Positions 24,183 through 31,648 of a stretch of DNA of 39,557 nucleotides are shown in pieces. Position 1 is the stretch's first letter; each line of letters opens with the position of its first letter. Made by a program: the position numbers and the translations under genes. The stretch comes from CAG-170 sp022779365 (GTDB lineage: Bacteria; Bacillota; Clostridia; Oscillospirales; Oscillospiraceae), in NCBI GenBank assembly GCA_022779365.1, contig JALFSI010000007.1, positions 1 to 39,557 of the forward strand. Reading direction: 5' to 3'. A model generated the notes under the pieces. The model saw only the letters and a program-made list of their open reading frames with translations, had not been told where the DNA came from and ran no database searches.

Positions 24183-24239
24183 TTTCACCCGGCGTCGGAT
24201 GAGGCACTTTCACCCCTCATCCGATAGCCGTGGTGAAAG
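24183..24239. repeat. long palindrome before the zinc-ribbon gene
   Basis: TTTCACC-c-GGC and TCGGATGAGG pair with CCTCATCCGA and GCC-g-TGGTGAAA, giving about 20 paired positions around the loop CACTTTCAC. Confidence 0.65.
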
Positions 24240-24308
24240 CTGAAGAAAGGAGAAGAGAGAGCATTTTCTGCATATCACGTATTCAAAAACAGCAAGGAGG
24301 TTTTTATC

Positions 24309-25244
24309 TTGGATTTGAAGCGGAACGACCCTGCAAAGCTCGGTATTCTGTTCATTTTGGCGCTGTCGATCCTGATCGTGACCTTGTTCTGCAATTGGAT
24401 CGGCGTATCTATTCTTTGGGAAGACGAGTATGTGACCCTCGCAAAAACAGCAAATATACTGGAAGACCTGGGCGGAGTTACGGAAGAGCGAAGCCTGGAG
24501 GCGGCAAAGCTCGTCATCTATCTGTTCCTGCTCATCTGCGCGATCACCAGCGCAATTACGATCTATTCGCTGTTCAGAGCGCTGGCAAGCGAGACCGAGC
24601 CGTCGGAAGCCGGTTTTATTGTTCCCGGTATTCTTGCCATTCTTGTGATCCTGGCAGTGCTCGTTACGAATGCCGTACTCAGCCGCGAGACCGGCGGCTG
24701 GGTGGATGGAGCGTTTTCACTGGCATTTTCACCATTCTATGTGCTCGGTACGGGTGTGCTCGGCACATACCTCTGCCGCACGCTCAACAAGCCTGCGCCC
24801 GACTATTCCGACGTTGTGGTCAGGCATTTCTGCCCAGTGTGCAAGAAGGAAGTCAAGGAGGGCGCGTTCTGCCCGACCTGCGGCGGCAAGCTGGTCGATG
24901 CCGCGGCACTTTGCGACCAGTGCGGCGAGCTTGCGCCGGTCGGCGCGCTTTTCTGCCCCAAATGCGGAAAAGACCTGCGGGACCTCAGCGAAAAGTTGCC
25001 GCCGCTGGATGACTTCCACTGCCGGACCTGCGGCGCGGTGCTCAGCAAAGAAAAGATCAAAGACTATGGGCTGGAATATTGCCCGCAGTGCGGCGAAAAG
25101 ATCACGCCGTACACGGCTTCCGGCAGAATTTTCAAGGGCGTCTGCCCAAGCTGCTTCAACTACCGTAGTCTGGGACATTTTTGCCCCGTCTGCGGGCGCG
25201 TCGTGCCGAAGGAAGTATTTGTGACCGCCGACGAGACGAATTAA
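24309..25244 (+). CDS. membrane protein with C-terminal zinc-ribbon array
   Basis: 311 residues. The N-terminal half has about four hydrophobic segments (near residues 12-32, 67-88, 103-122 and 140-158). The C-terminal half has four successive double-CxxC zinc ribbons: CPVC...CPTC, CDQC...CPKC, CRTC...CPQC and CPSC...CPVC. Such zinc-ribbon membrane proteins are common in Clostridia and have no defined reaction. The start is TTG at 24309, 8 bp after AAGGAGG; no ATG is available nearby. It is monocistronic, ending at a terminator shared with convergent mgtE. I infer a cytoplasmic metal-binding or protein-interaction tail. Confidence 0.8.
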   Translation: MDLKRNDPAKLGILFILALSILIVTLFCNWIGVSILWEDEYVTLAKTANILEDLGGVTEERSLEAAKLVIYLFLLICAITSAITIYSLFRALASETEPSEAGFIVPGILAILVILAVLVTNAVLSRETGGWVDGAFSLAFSPFYVLGTGVLGTYLCRTLNKPAPDYSDVVVRHFCPVCKKEVKEGAFCPTCGGKLVDAAALCDQCGELAPVGALFCPKCGKDLRDLSEKLPPLDDFHCRTCGAVLSKEKIKDYGLEYCPQCGEKITPYTASGRIFKGVCPSCFNYRSLGHFCPVCGRVVPKEVFVTADETN

Positions 25245-25248
25245 GATC

Positions 25249-25286
25249 AAAATCGCCTGCACCATCTGGGTGCAGGCGATTTTTTG
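25249..25286. terminator. bidirectional terminator between the zinc-ribbon gene and mgtE
   Basis: ATCGCCTGCACC/GGGTGCAGGCGAT (25252-25280) has an A run on the left and TTTTTT on the right. It serves both convergent genes. Confidence 0.88.
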
Positions 25287-25291
25287 CAAGT

Positions 25292-26677
25292 TCAGGCGCT
25301 GTGGAGACCGAGAATGGCGACGGCGAAGCGGAAATAGACGAGCAGGGACAGGAAGTCCACGATCGTTGTGATGAGCGGGGACGCCATGACCGCCGGGTCG
25401 AAGCCAATCTTTTTTGCCAGCAGCGGCAGCGTACAGCCGATGAGCTTGGCAAGGCAGACCGTCACGGCAAGAGACAGACTGACCACGAGCGCGACGGTGG
25501 TGGTGACGCTGTCATCACCCAGCAGCAGGTGATCGACCAGCATGACCTTGCCGAAGCACGCCACCGCCAGCACGAGGGCGCACAGGACTGCCACGCGAAT
25601 TTCCTTCCACATCACGCGCAGCAGGTCGCGGAACTCGATCTCGCCCAGCGAGATGCTGCGGATGATGGTGACGCTCGACTGCGAGCCGGAGTTGCCGCCG
25701 GTGTCCATCAGCATGGGGATGAACGCCGTGAGGCAGGGGAGAAATGTCAGCGCGTTTTCAAAGCGCGTGATGACGTAGCCGGTGAGCGTTGCCGAGATCA
25801 TCAGCAGCAGCAGCCACGGCATACGGTTGCGCCAAATTTCAAACGGGCTGGACCTTAAATACGGATGCTCGGACGGCAGCATAGCCGCCATTTTTTCAAT
25901 ATCCTCCGTCGCCTCGTCCTCCATGACGTCCATCGCGTCGTCGAACGTGACGATGCCGACCAGCCGGAACTCGGTGTCCACGACCGGCAGGGCAAGGAAA
26001 TTATACTTGGAGAACATCTGCGCGACCTGCTCTTTATCGTCGAGCGTATTGACCGCGATGACGTGCTCCTGCATGATGGATTCGATGGTCGCCTCATCGT
26101 CCTCGCACAAAAGCAGATCCTTCACCGTGACCAGACCGATGAGCTTGTGCCCGTGGGTCACATAACAGGTGTAGATCGTCTCTTTGTCGATGCCGGTGCG
26201 GCGGATGCGCAAAATCGCCTCTTCCACCGTCATGGCGGGGCGCAGCGAGACATATTCGGTGGTCATGATGCTGCCGGCGGAGTCCTCGGGGTAGCGCAGG
26301 ATCTCGTTGATCTGCTTGCGCATTTCGGGCTCTGCCTGCGTGAGGATACGCTGCACGACGTTGGCGGGCATTTCCTCCACCACGTCCACCGCGTCGTCAA
26401 CGTATAGCTCGTCGATGACCTCTTTGAGCTCAGAATCGGAGAAGCCGCGGATAAGCAGCTCCTGCGGATCGGGCTGCATTTCCACGAATGTTTCCGCCGC
26501 CAGCTCCTTCGGCAGCAGACGGAACATCAGCGGAAGGCGGGATTCATCCAGCTCGTCAAACACCGCCGCAATATCGGCGGGGTTCATCGTCGTCAGGACG
26601 TCCCGCAGCGAGAAATACTTTTTATCGTCAAGCAGCTTGACGAGCGTATTTCCCACGGAAAAATTTCGTTCTGCCAT
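25292..26677 (-). CDS. mgtE: magnesium transporter MgtE
   Basis: A 461-residue MgtE-family Mg2+ channel. The cytoplasmic N domain (about residues 1-130, superhelical repeats such as LTTMNPADIAAVFDELDES) precedes a CBS pair (about 135-260; IRRTGIDKETIYTCYVT..LIGLVTVKDLL and NFLALPVVDTEFRLVGIVTFDDAMDV). The acidic plug helix EDEATEDIEKMAAM leads to five membrane helices, with FLPCLTAFIPMLMDTGGNSGSQSSV containing the conserved pore-region Asp/Gly. The ATG at 26677 lies 8 bp from AGGAGG. The gene has a long structured leader with a small ORF. The channel is also gated by Mg2+ through its own cytoplasmic domains. Confidence 0.96.
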   Translation of the reverse strand: MAERNFSVGNTLVKLLDDKKYFSLRDVLTTMNPADIAAVFDELDESRLPLMFRLLPKELAAETFVEMQPDPQELLIRGFSDSELKEVIDELYVDDAVDVVEEMPANVVQRILTQAEPEMRKQINEILRYPEDSAGSIMTTEYVSLRPAMTVEEAILRIRRTGIDKETIYTCYVTHGHKLIGLVTVKDLLLCEDDEATIESIMQEHVIAVNTLDDKEQVAQMFSKYNFLALPVVDTEFRLVGIVTFDDAMDVMEDEATEDIEKMAAMLPSEHPYLRSSPFEIWRNRMPWLLLLMISATLTGYVITRFENALTFLPCLTAFIPMLMDTGGNSGSQSSVTIIRSISLGEIEFRDLLRVMWKEIRVAVLCALVLAVACFGKVMLVDHLLLGDDSVTTTVALVVSLSLAVTVCLAKLIGCTLPLLAKKIGFDPAVMASPLITTIVDFLSLLVYFRFAVAILGLHSA

Positions 26678-26684
26678 GGACCTT

Positions 26685-26820
26685 TCCTCCTAAATTTTGA
26701 TGATTGCTTTAGGAAGTAAGCCACACGTCACAGGCAAATCAGCAGTGAGGGAACGGCACGCACGAAGGCGGCCCATTTCCGGCGCAACTTCGACCTGCGG
26801 ATGTGCCATTACTACTTCCT
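26685..26820 (-). promoter_or_regulatory. putative translation-coupled switch in the mgtE leader
   Basis: Two mutually exclusive pairings can be drawn in the mRNA. (a) CTTCCTAAA (plus coordinates 26708-26716) pairs with TTTAGGAGG (26686-26694) over 9 positions with one G-U, burying the whole mgtE Shine-Dalgarno sequence. (b) TACTTCCT (26711-26718) pairs perfectly with AGGAAGTA (26813-26820), which lies in codons 3-6 of the leader ORF, with further pairing inside. TACTTCCT and CTTCCTAAA overlap, so (b) frees the Shine-Dalgarno. No M-box motif is seen. The folding is read by eye. Confidence 0.55.
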
Positions 26821-26828
26821 GCGTCCAT
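26739..26828 (-). CDS. 29-residue leader peptide upstream of mgtE
   Basis: A small ORF in the 5' leader of mgtE, between its promoter and the gene. ATG at 26828 follows GGAG by 9 bp (AAAGGAGTGAAGAAG), a convincing ribosome binding site. The peptide begins MDAGSSNGTSAGRSC and ends GPPSCVPFPHC, so four of its last eleven residues are prolines, including one Pro-Pro. Proline-rich leader peptides (mgtL) sense Mg2+ in Salmonella by changing translation; a similar role here is inference. Codons 3-6 form one arm of a stem that competes with a hairpin over the mgtE ribosome binding site. It is too short for similarity alone to confirm. Confidence 0.55.
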   Translation of the reverse strand: MDAGSSNGTSAGRSCAGNGPPSCVPFPHC

Positions 26829-26895
26829 TCTTCTTCACTCCTTTATCATTCAGATGGGACATCCGGGCGCACCGCGCCCACAAACATCCATTGTC

Positions 26896-26924
26896 ATTTT
26901 AGGCATTCTGAGTTCACTTGTCAA
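26896..26924 (-). promoter_or_regulatory. promoter of mgtE
   Basis: Minus-strand -35 TTGACA (26919-26924), a 17-bp spacer and -10 TAAAAT (26896-26901). It implies a leader of about 210 nt. A GGGCGC-GGT-GCGCCC hairpin follows the start. Confidence 0.85.
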
Positions 26925-26946
26925 CCACAACAACGTTTTTTTATCG

Positions 26947-26975
26947 TTGGCAGCGCCGCGCATTTGTGATACAAT
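26947..26975 (+). promoter_or_regulatory. promoter of the AlaX-like gene and nudC
   Basis: -35 TTGGCA (26947-26952), a 17-bp spacer and -10 TACAAT (26970-26975), 33 bp before the start. Confidence 0.75.
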
Positions 26976-27008
26976 CCAGATAATACAATAGATAAAAGGA
27001 GCGTTCCG

Positions 27009-28166
27009 ATGGAAACGGTCAGACTTTATTATCAGGATGCCCATTTGCGGGAATTTTCCGCGCACGTCGTTTCGTGCGAGCCGGAAAAGGATCACTGGGC
27101 AGTTGTTTTGGATCAGACGGCGTTTTATCCCGAGGGCGGCGGGCAGCCGGGCGATACGGGCACGCTCGACAGCGTGCGTGTGCTCGACACACGCGCGCGC
27201 GGCGAGGAGATCGTGCACGACTGCGACGCGCCGCTGACCCCCGGCAGCGCCGTGCAGGGCACGATCGACTGGGCACGGCGGTTTGACTATATGCAGCAGC
27301 ACAGCGGCGAGCATATCGTCAGCGGCATCATCCATCGCCGCTTCGGGTACGAAAACGTCGGCTTCCACATGGGCGCAGACATGGTGACTATCGACTTTTC
27401 GGGGATGCTCACGATGGACGACGTGCGCGAGATCGAGCGCGAGGCGAATGAAGCTGTGTGGGCGAACTTGCCCATCGTCGTATCATGGGTAGACGGCGAA
27501 GAGAAGGCAAACGCGGTGTACCGCAGCAAAAAGCCGATAAGCGGCGTGCTGCGGCTGGTGTCGATCCCCGCCATCGACGTGTGCGCGTGCTGCGGCACGC
27601 ACGTCTCCATGACCGGCGAGATCGGGCTCGTCAAAATTTTCACCTGTCAGAAATTCCACGACGGCGTGCGGCTGGAGATGCTCTGCGGGCGCAAGGCATA
27701 TAGTTATGTAAACTCGATTCTGGAGCAGAACAAGCGTATTTCAGGTCTGCTTTCGGCAAAGCCGCAGCAGACGGCGCAGGCGGCGGAGCGGATGCTGGAC
27801 GAGCTTGCGCAGGTCAAATACCGCGCGGGTGCGCTGGAGCTGCGGCTCATCGCGCAGGCGGCGGAGGCGCTGGCGGGCAAGGGCGACAGTTTGCTCTTTA
27901 TGGAGCTCAGCGCCGACGGGCTGCGCCAGATGGCGGACGCTGGAATGCACGCCTGCGGCGGCGTGTGCGCGGTGTTCACCGGCAGCGACGAGGCGGGCTG
28001 GCGCTACGCCATCGGTCACGCGGGCGGGGATCTGCGCGCGTTTTCCAAGCGCATGAACGACGCGCTGCACGGGCGCGGCGGCGGCAAGCCCGAATTTGTA
28101 CAGGGCTCGGTGCAGGCGAGCCGCGCCGAGATCGAGGCATTCTGGAATGGGGGACGGGAAGCATGA
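27009..28166 (+). CDS. alanyl-tRNA editing protein (AlaX-type with DHHA1 domain)
   Basis: A 385-residue protein related to the editing half of alanyl-tRNA synthetase. It should hydrolyse mischarged Ser- or Gly-tRNA(Ala). The N-terminal part has DQTAFYPEGGGQPGDTG, the AlaX signature. The zinc site is HSGEH (H98, H102) plus CCGTH (C194, H198). A coiled linker (about 225-275) leads to a DHHA1-like C-terminus with HACGGVCAVFTG and GRGGGKPEFVQGS. It lacks the aminoacylation domain, so this is a free-standing trans-editing factor of the longer type. AAAGGAG precedes the ATG. It overlaps nudC by 4 bp (ATGA). Confidence 0.92.
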   Translation: METVRLYYQDAHLREFSAHVVSCEPEKDHWAVVLDQTAFYPEGGGQPGDTGTLDSVRVLDTRARGEEIVHDCDAPLTPGSAVQGTIDWARRFDYMQQHSGEHIVSGIIHRRFGYENVGFHMGADMVTIDFSGMLTMDDVREIEREANEAVWANLPIVVSWVDGEEKANAVYRSKKPISGVLRLVSIPAIDVCACCGTHVSMTGEIGLVKIFTCQKFHDGVRLEMLCGRKAYSYVNSILEQNKRISGLLSAKPQQTAQAAERMLDELAQVKYRAGALELRLIAQAAEALAGKGDSLLFMELSADGLRQMADAGMHACGGVCAVFTGSDEAGWRYAIGHAGGDLRAFSKRMNDALHGRGGGKPEFVQGSVQASRAEIEAFWNGGREA

Positions 28167-28978
28167 TCCAGGATATTTTTCCGCATATCTATCACAACGA
28201 AATGTCGTGGCGCGCGCCGCGCGCTGGCGATTTTCTGCTGCTGCTCAAGGACGGGCGCGTCTGCGCACACATCGAGGACGGCAGGGTGGAGCTGCCGCGC
28301 CTTCAGGACGCGGGCGAGGATCTGCAATATCTGTTTTCCATCGACGAGCAGGCGTATTACTGGCAGTATGCCGGGCAGCACCCGGTGATCCCCGGCTTTT
28401 CGTATCTGCCGGATGCGGAGCTGCGCGCCTGCCGCCCGGATGAGACGCTGTTTGCCTGCGCGGCAGCGCAGAGCTTAGTCCGCTGGTATCGCGCCAATCG
28501 CTTCTGCGGGCGCTGCGGCGCGCACATGACGCCGAGCAAGACGGAGCGGGCGATGGTCTGCCCGGCGTGTAACCAGACGGTGTATCCAAAGATCTGCCCG
28601 GCGGTGATCGTGGCGGTGCACGACGGCGAGCGGCTGCTGCTTACGCGCTACCGCGGCAGGGCGTTCAAAAAATACGCGCTCGTGGCGGGGTTTAACGAGA
28701 TCGGCGAGTCGATCGAGCAGACCGTCCACCGCGAGGTGCTGGAGGAGACGGGCGTGCGCGTGAAAAATCTGCGGTTTTATAAATCCCAGCCGTGGGTGTT
28801 CACCGACACGCTGCTCATGGGCTTTTATGCCGAGCTGGACGGCAGCGACAAAATTCGCGTGCAGGAGGACGAGCTGGCGGAGGCAGGCTGGTTTTTGCGC
28901 AGTGAGCTGCCGGAGGAGCACTCCAATATCAGCCTGACCGGTGAGATGATCGAGCAGTTCCGCGCGGGCAAGATGTGA
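28163..28978 (+). CDS. nudC: NAD(+) diphosphatase NudC
   Basis: A 271-residue Nudix hydrolase that cleaves NAD(H) to NMN(H) and AMP and, in characterised homologues, removes NAD caps from RNA. A zinc ribbon (CGRCGAHM ... CPACNQTVYPK) precedes the Nudix domain. The Nudix box reads GFNEIGESIEQTVHREVLEETG, matching Gx5Ex7REUxEExG. The SQPWVF motif after it is the NudC substrate-specificity signature (SQPWPFPxS; here SQPWVFTDT). The start overlaps the stop of the upstream editing gene (ATGA), indicating coupling. Confidence 0.93.
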   Translation: MIQDIFPHIYHNEMSWRAPRAGDFLLLLKDGRVCAHIEDGRVELPRLQDAGEDLQYLFSIDEQAYYWQYAGQHPVIPGFSYLPDAELRACRPDETLFACAAAQSLVRWYRANRFCGRCGAHMTPSKTERAMVCPACNQTVYPKICPAVIVAVHDGERLLLTRYRGRAFKKYALVAGFNEIGESIEQTVHREVLEETGVRVKNLRFYKSQPWVFTDTLLMGFYAELDGSDKIRVQEDELAEAGWFLRSELPEEHSNISLTGEMIEQFRAGKM

Positions 28979-29063
28979 ACATTTTTGGAATTTTTCTTGT
29001 GGGGCTTTCCTTTTGCGCATTCGTGCGTTAGAATAAGCGTAAATCAGACGGGAGGCACGCAGA

Positions 29064-29381
29064 ATGGATGAACAAAACCGCGATCAACTGGAGCAGCAGA
29101 CCCCACAGCCGAAGCCGGATGCGCCGGAGCACAAGACCGAAAGCGTCACGCAGGCGCGCGACAGAACGCGCCGCAACCTGATCCATACGGTCTGCGGAGG
29201 CTACCTCGCCTACCTGTCCTACAAAATGCTCCGCAGCTTTTCGGAGCTGATCACGGCGGAGCGCTGGAGCGGCAATACGATCATCTGTCTCATCGGCGGT
29301 GTGGTATTTGCCGTCGTCGCGGTGCTTTTGCTGGTCGGCGTGGTGCGGCGTGTGCTGCGGCAGATGCGCGAAAATAGCTGA
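29064..29381 (+). CDS. small membrane protein, unknown function
   Basis: 105 residues. A polar, Pro/Glu/Gln-rich N-terminus (about residues 1-35) precedes two hydrophobic segments (about 39-57 weak, and 72-93 strong, TIICLIGGVVFAVVAVLLLVGVV), then a short basic tail. I recognise no family. GGGAGG precedes the ATG. It is followed 23 bp later by another small membrane protein gene and ends with it at one terminator, so the two probably form a unit. Confidence 0.75.
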   Translation: MDEQNRDQLEQQTPQPKPDAPEHKTESVTQARDRTRRNLIHTVCGGYLAYLSYKMLRSFSELITAERWSGNTIICLIGGVVFAVVAVLLLVGVVRRVLRQMRENS

Positions 29382-29404
29382 GAGAAAACCAAAGGAGAAA
29401 ACCG

Positions 29405-29776
29405 ATGAATAACGATTCCATGTTTCTGATGCTCGACCTGATCTCTTTGGGCTGCGGGCTGTATTGCTTTTACATCTGGGTGCGGCTGCTCGTCGAAAAG
29501 CGCCTGTTCAAAAACGGGCTGCTGATCCCGAAGGACAAGACGGCGGAGGACTGCCTTGATGAGGAGGGCTTCATTACCTACATGAAGCCGCGCCTGGCGG
29601 TGCTGGCATTCGTGACCACGATCTATGGTATTTTGCAGGTGCTCAACAACTCCGTGCTCGAAACGCCGTTTATGAACCTGTGGCAGAGCCTGGTGCTGCT
29701 GGGTGTGGTGCTGGCGGTGCTTGTGTGGTATGCCATCGCCAACAGCAAGGCAAACCGCGAGTATTTCGGAATGTGA
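29405..29776 (+). CDS. small membrane protein, unknown function
   Basis: 123 residues with three likely membrane segments (about 7-29, 62-82 and 93-112). A conserved-looking cytoplasmic loop, LLIPKDKTAEDCLDEEGF, lies between the first two. I do not recognise the family with certainty. AAAGGAG precedes the ATG at 29405. Neighbour of the preceding small membrane gene; a strong terminator follows. Confidence 0.8.
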   Translation: MNNDSMFLMLDLISLGCGLYCFYIWVRLLVEKRLFKNGLLIPKDKTAEDCLDEEGFITYMKPRLAVLAFVTTIYGILQVLNNSVLETPFMNLWQSLVLLGVVLAVLVWYAIANSKANREYFGM

Positions 29777-29788
29777 CCAAAATATTTG

Positions 29789-29817
29789 AAAAATCCCGAC
29801 GTTCTGTCGGGATTTTT
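29789..29817 (+). terminator. terminator after the two small membrane protein genes
   Basis: AAAAATCCCGAC/GTCGGGATTTTT with a GTTCT loop. Confidence 0.9.
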
Positions 29818-29818
29818 C

Positions 29819-29847
29819 TTGTAAATCTGCGCGCTCTGTGGTAGACT
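29819..29847 (+). promoter_or_regulatory. promoter of prfC
   Basis: -35 TTGTAA (29819-29824), a 17-bp spacer and -10 TAGACT (29842-29847), immediately after the upstream terminator. It gives a leader of about 85 nt. Confidence 0.6.
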
Positions 29848-29871
29848 AAACCAGTTGCAAGTCGATCAAAA

Positions 29872-29895
29872 ATGTTTGGAGGGTGTCCCATGTAG
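29872..29895 (+). promoter_or_regulatory. start-stop element / 7-codon uORF in the prfC leader
   Basis: TTTGGAGGG (29875-29883) sits 6 bp before an ATG directly followed by TAG (29890-29895). The same frame also has an upstream ATG at 29872 (reading MFGGCPM), which lacks a ribosome binding site. The real prfC start, 44 bp downstream, uses a near-identical TTTGGAGGT. An AUG-UAG would be terminated by RF1, whose recycling RF3 (the prfC product) assists. A regulatory role is inferred. Confidence 0.5.
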
Positions 29896-29938
29896 GCTGA
29901 CATTTCAACGCGAACAAAAATTATTTGGAGGTACTTAC

Positions 29939-31522
29939 ATGGCATCCCTGAAAGAAGAAATTTCCCGGCGCAGGACGTTTGCGATCATCTCGCACCCGGA
30001 CGCCGGCAAAACGACGCTGACGGAAAAATTCCTGCTCTACGGCGGGGCGATCGCGCAGGCGGGCGCGGTCAAGGGCAAAAAGAACTCCCGCGCGGCGGTC
30101 TCCGACTGGATGGAGATCGAAAAGCAGCGCGGCATTTCGGTCACCTCGTCCGTGATGCAGTTCCAGTATGAGGGCTTCTGCATCAACATTCTGGATACGC
30201 CGGGGCATCAGGACTTTTCGGAGGACACCTACCGCACGCTCATGGCGGCGGACTCCGCCGTGATGGTCATCGACGGCGCAAAGGGCGTTGAGCCGCAGAC
30301 GCGCAAGCTCTTTAAGGTCTGCGCCATGCGCCACATCCCAATCTTTACATTCATCAACAAGATGGACCGCGAATCGCGCGACCCGTTTGAGCTGCTGGAC
30401 GAGCTGGAAAACGAGCTTGGCATCGAGACCTATGCCTGCAACTGGCCCATCGGCTCTGGACGGGAGTTCGGCGGCGTGTATGACCGCCGGGGCAGCCAGC
30501 TTCTGCTGTTTTCGGGCATTTCGGGCAAGAGCCGCGCCGAAAAGCTGGAGCTTGCGCTGGACGATCCGCAGGTCGCGGCGCTCATCGGCGAAAAGCGCCA
30601 GCAGCAGCTTATGGACGACGTGGAGCTGCTCGGCGCTGGGCGCGATTTTGATATGGACGAGGTCCGCCGCGGCGAGCTGTCGCCGGTGTTCTTCGGCTCG
30701 GCGCTCACCAATTTCGGTGTTGAGCCGTTTTTGGAGGAGTTTCTGCGCATGACGCCCAGCCCGCTCGCACGCGAGGCGGATTGCGGCGTGATCGACCCGT
30801 TCAGCCCCGATTTTTCGGCGTTCGTGTTCAAAATTCAGGCGAATATGAACAAAGCCCACCGTGACCGGCTGGCATTCATGCGCATCTGCTCAGGCAAATT
30901 CGAGCGCGACGCGGAATATTTCCATGTGCAGGCGGGCAGGAAAATGCGCCTGTCGCAGCCGCAGCAGCTCATGGCGTCGGAGCGCGAGATCGTGGACGAG
31001 GCGTACGCGGGCGATATTATCGGCGTGTTCGACCCCGGTATTTTCTCCATCGGCGACACCATCACCGTCCCCGGTAAAAAGTTCAAATTCGGCGGCATCC
31101 CGACCTTTGCGCCGGAGCATTTTGCCCGCGTCAGCCCCAAGGACTCGATGAAGCGCAAGCAGTTTATCAAGGGCACGGAGCAGATCGCGCAGGAGGGCGC
31201 GATCCAGATCTTCAAGCTCCCGAACTCCGGCATGGAGGAGGTCATCGTGGGCGTTGTGGGCACGCTGCAATTTGACGTGTTCCAGTACCGCATGAAGGGC
31301 GAGTACGGCGTGGACCTGCGCATGGAGGAGCTGCCGTATGAGCAGCTTCGCTTCATCACGAAAGCGCCGGTGGAGGACCTCAAGGACCTCACGCTCTCGT
31401 CGGACGTGGAGCTTTTGGAGGACTATCGCGGCAGAAGCCTGCTGGTGTTCTCCAGCTACTGGTCCATCGACTATACGCGCAAGCGCAATCCGGGGCTGGA
31501 GCTTTCGGAAACGGCACAATGA
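29939..31522 (+). CDS. prfC: peptide chain release factor 3
   Basis: A 527-residue translational GTPase that releases RF1/RF2 from the ribosome after termination. The G1 motif is SHPDAGKTTLTEK, G3 is DTPGHQDFSEDTYRTL and G4 is FINKMDRE. The RF3-specific segments ERDAEYFHVQAGRKMRLSQP and VGVVGTLQFDVFQYRM are present. The ATG at 29939 follows TTTGGAGG by 7 bp; open frame to 29855 crosses the leader and is not used. It is monocistronic with its own promoter and terminator. Confidence 0.96.
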   Translation: MASLKEEISRRRTFAIISHPDAGKTTLTEKFLLYGGAIAQAGAVKGKKNSRAAVSDWMEIEKQRGISVTSSVMQFQYEGFCINILDTPGHQDFSEDTYRTLMAADSAVMVIDGAKGVEPQTRKLFKVCAMRHIPIFTFINKMDRESRDPFELLDELENELGIETYACNWPIGSGREFGGVYDRRGSQLLLFSGISGKSRAEKLELALDDPQVAALIGEKRQQQLMDDVELLGAGRDFDMDEVRRGELSPVFFGSALTNFGVEPFLEEFLRMTPSPLAREADCGVIDPFSPDFSAFVFKIQANMNKAHRDRLAFMRICSGKFERDAEYFHVQAGRKMRLSQPQQLMASEREIVDEAYAGDIIGVFDPGIFSIGDTITVPGKKFKFGGIPTFAPEHFARVSPKDSMKRKQFIKGTEQIAQEGAIQIFKLPNSGMEEVIVGVVGTLQFDVFQYRMKGEYGVDLRMEELPYEQLRFITKAPVEDLKDLTLSSDVELLEDYRGRSLLVFSSYWSIDYTRKRNPGLELSETAQ

Positions 31523-31528
31523 TCCCCA

Positions 31529-31559
31529 ACGGCAGACGGCACACCCGTCTGCCGTTTTT
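31529..31559 (+). terminator. terminator after prfC
   Basis: ACGGCAGACGG/CCGTCTGCCGT (31529-31555) followed by a T run. Confidence 0.9.
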
Positions 31560-31648
31560 GTCGGCAATTGTAAACTTTCTGTATCATGCGCCCAACAGGC
31601 GGCAGAATATGATATGATGGATAAAAAGAAAGACAGGAGGTCATTTCC

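Noticed and set aside
26678..26900. M-box (ykoK) Mg2+ riboswitch upstream of mgtE
   Set aside because: I could not find the conserved GGUGAGGCUCC-like and CCAAUGGGUCAAC-like segments. The leader has different structure.
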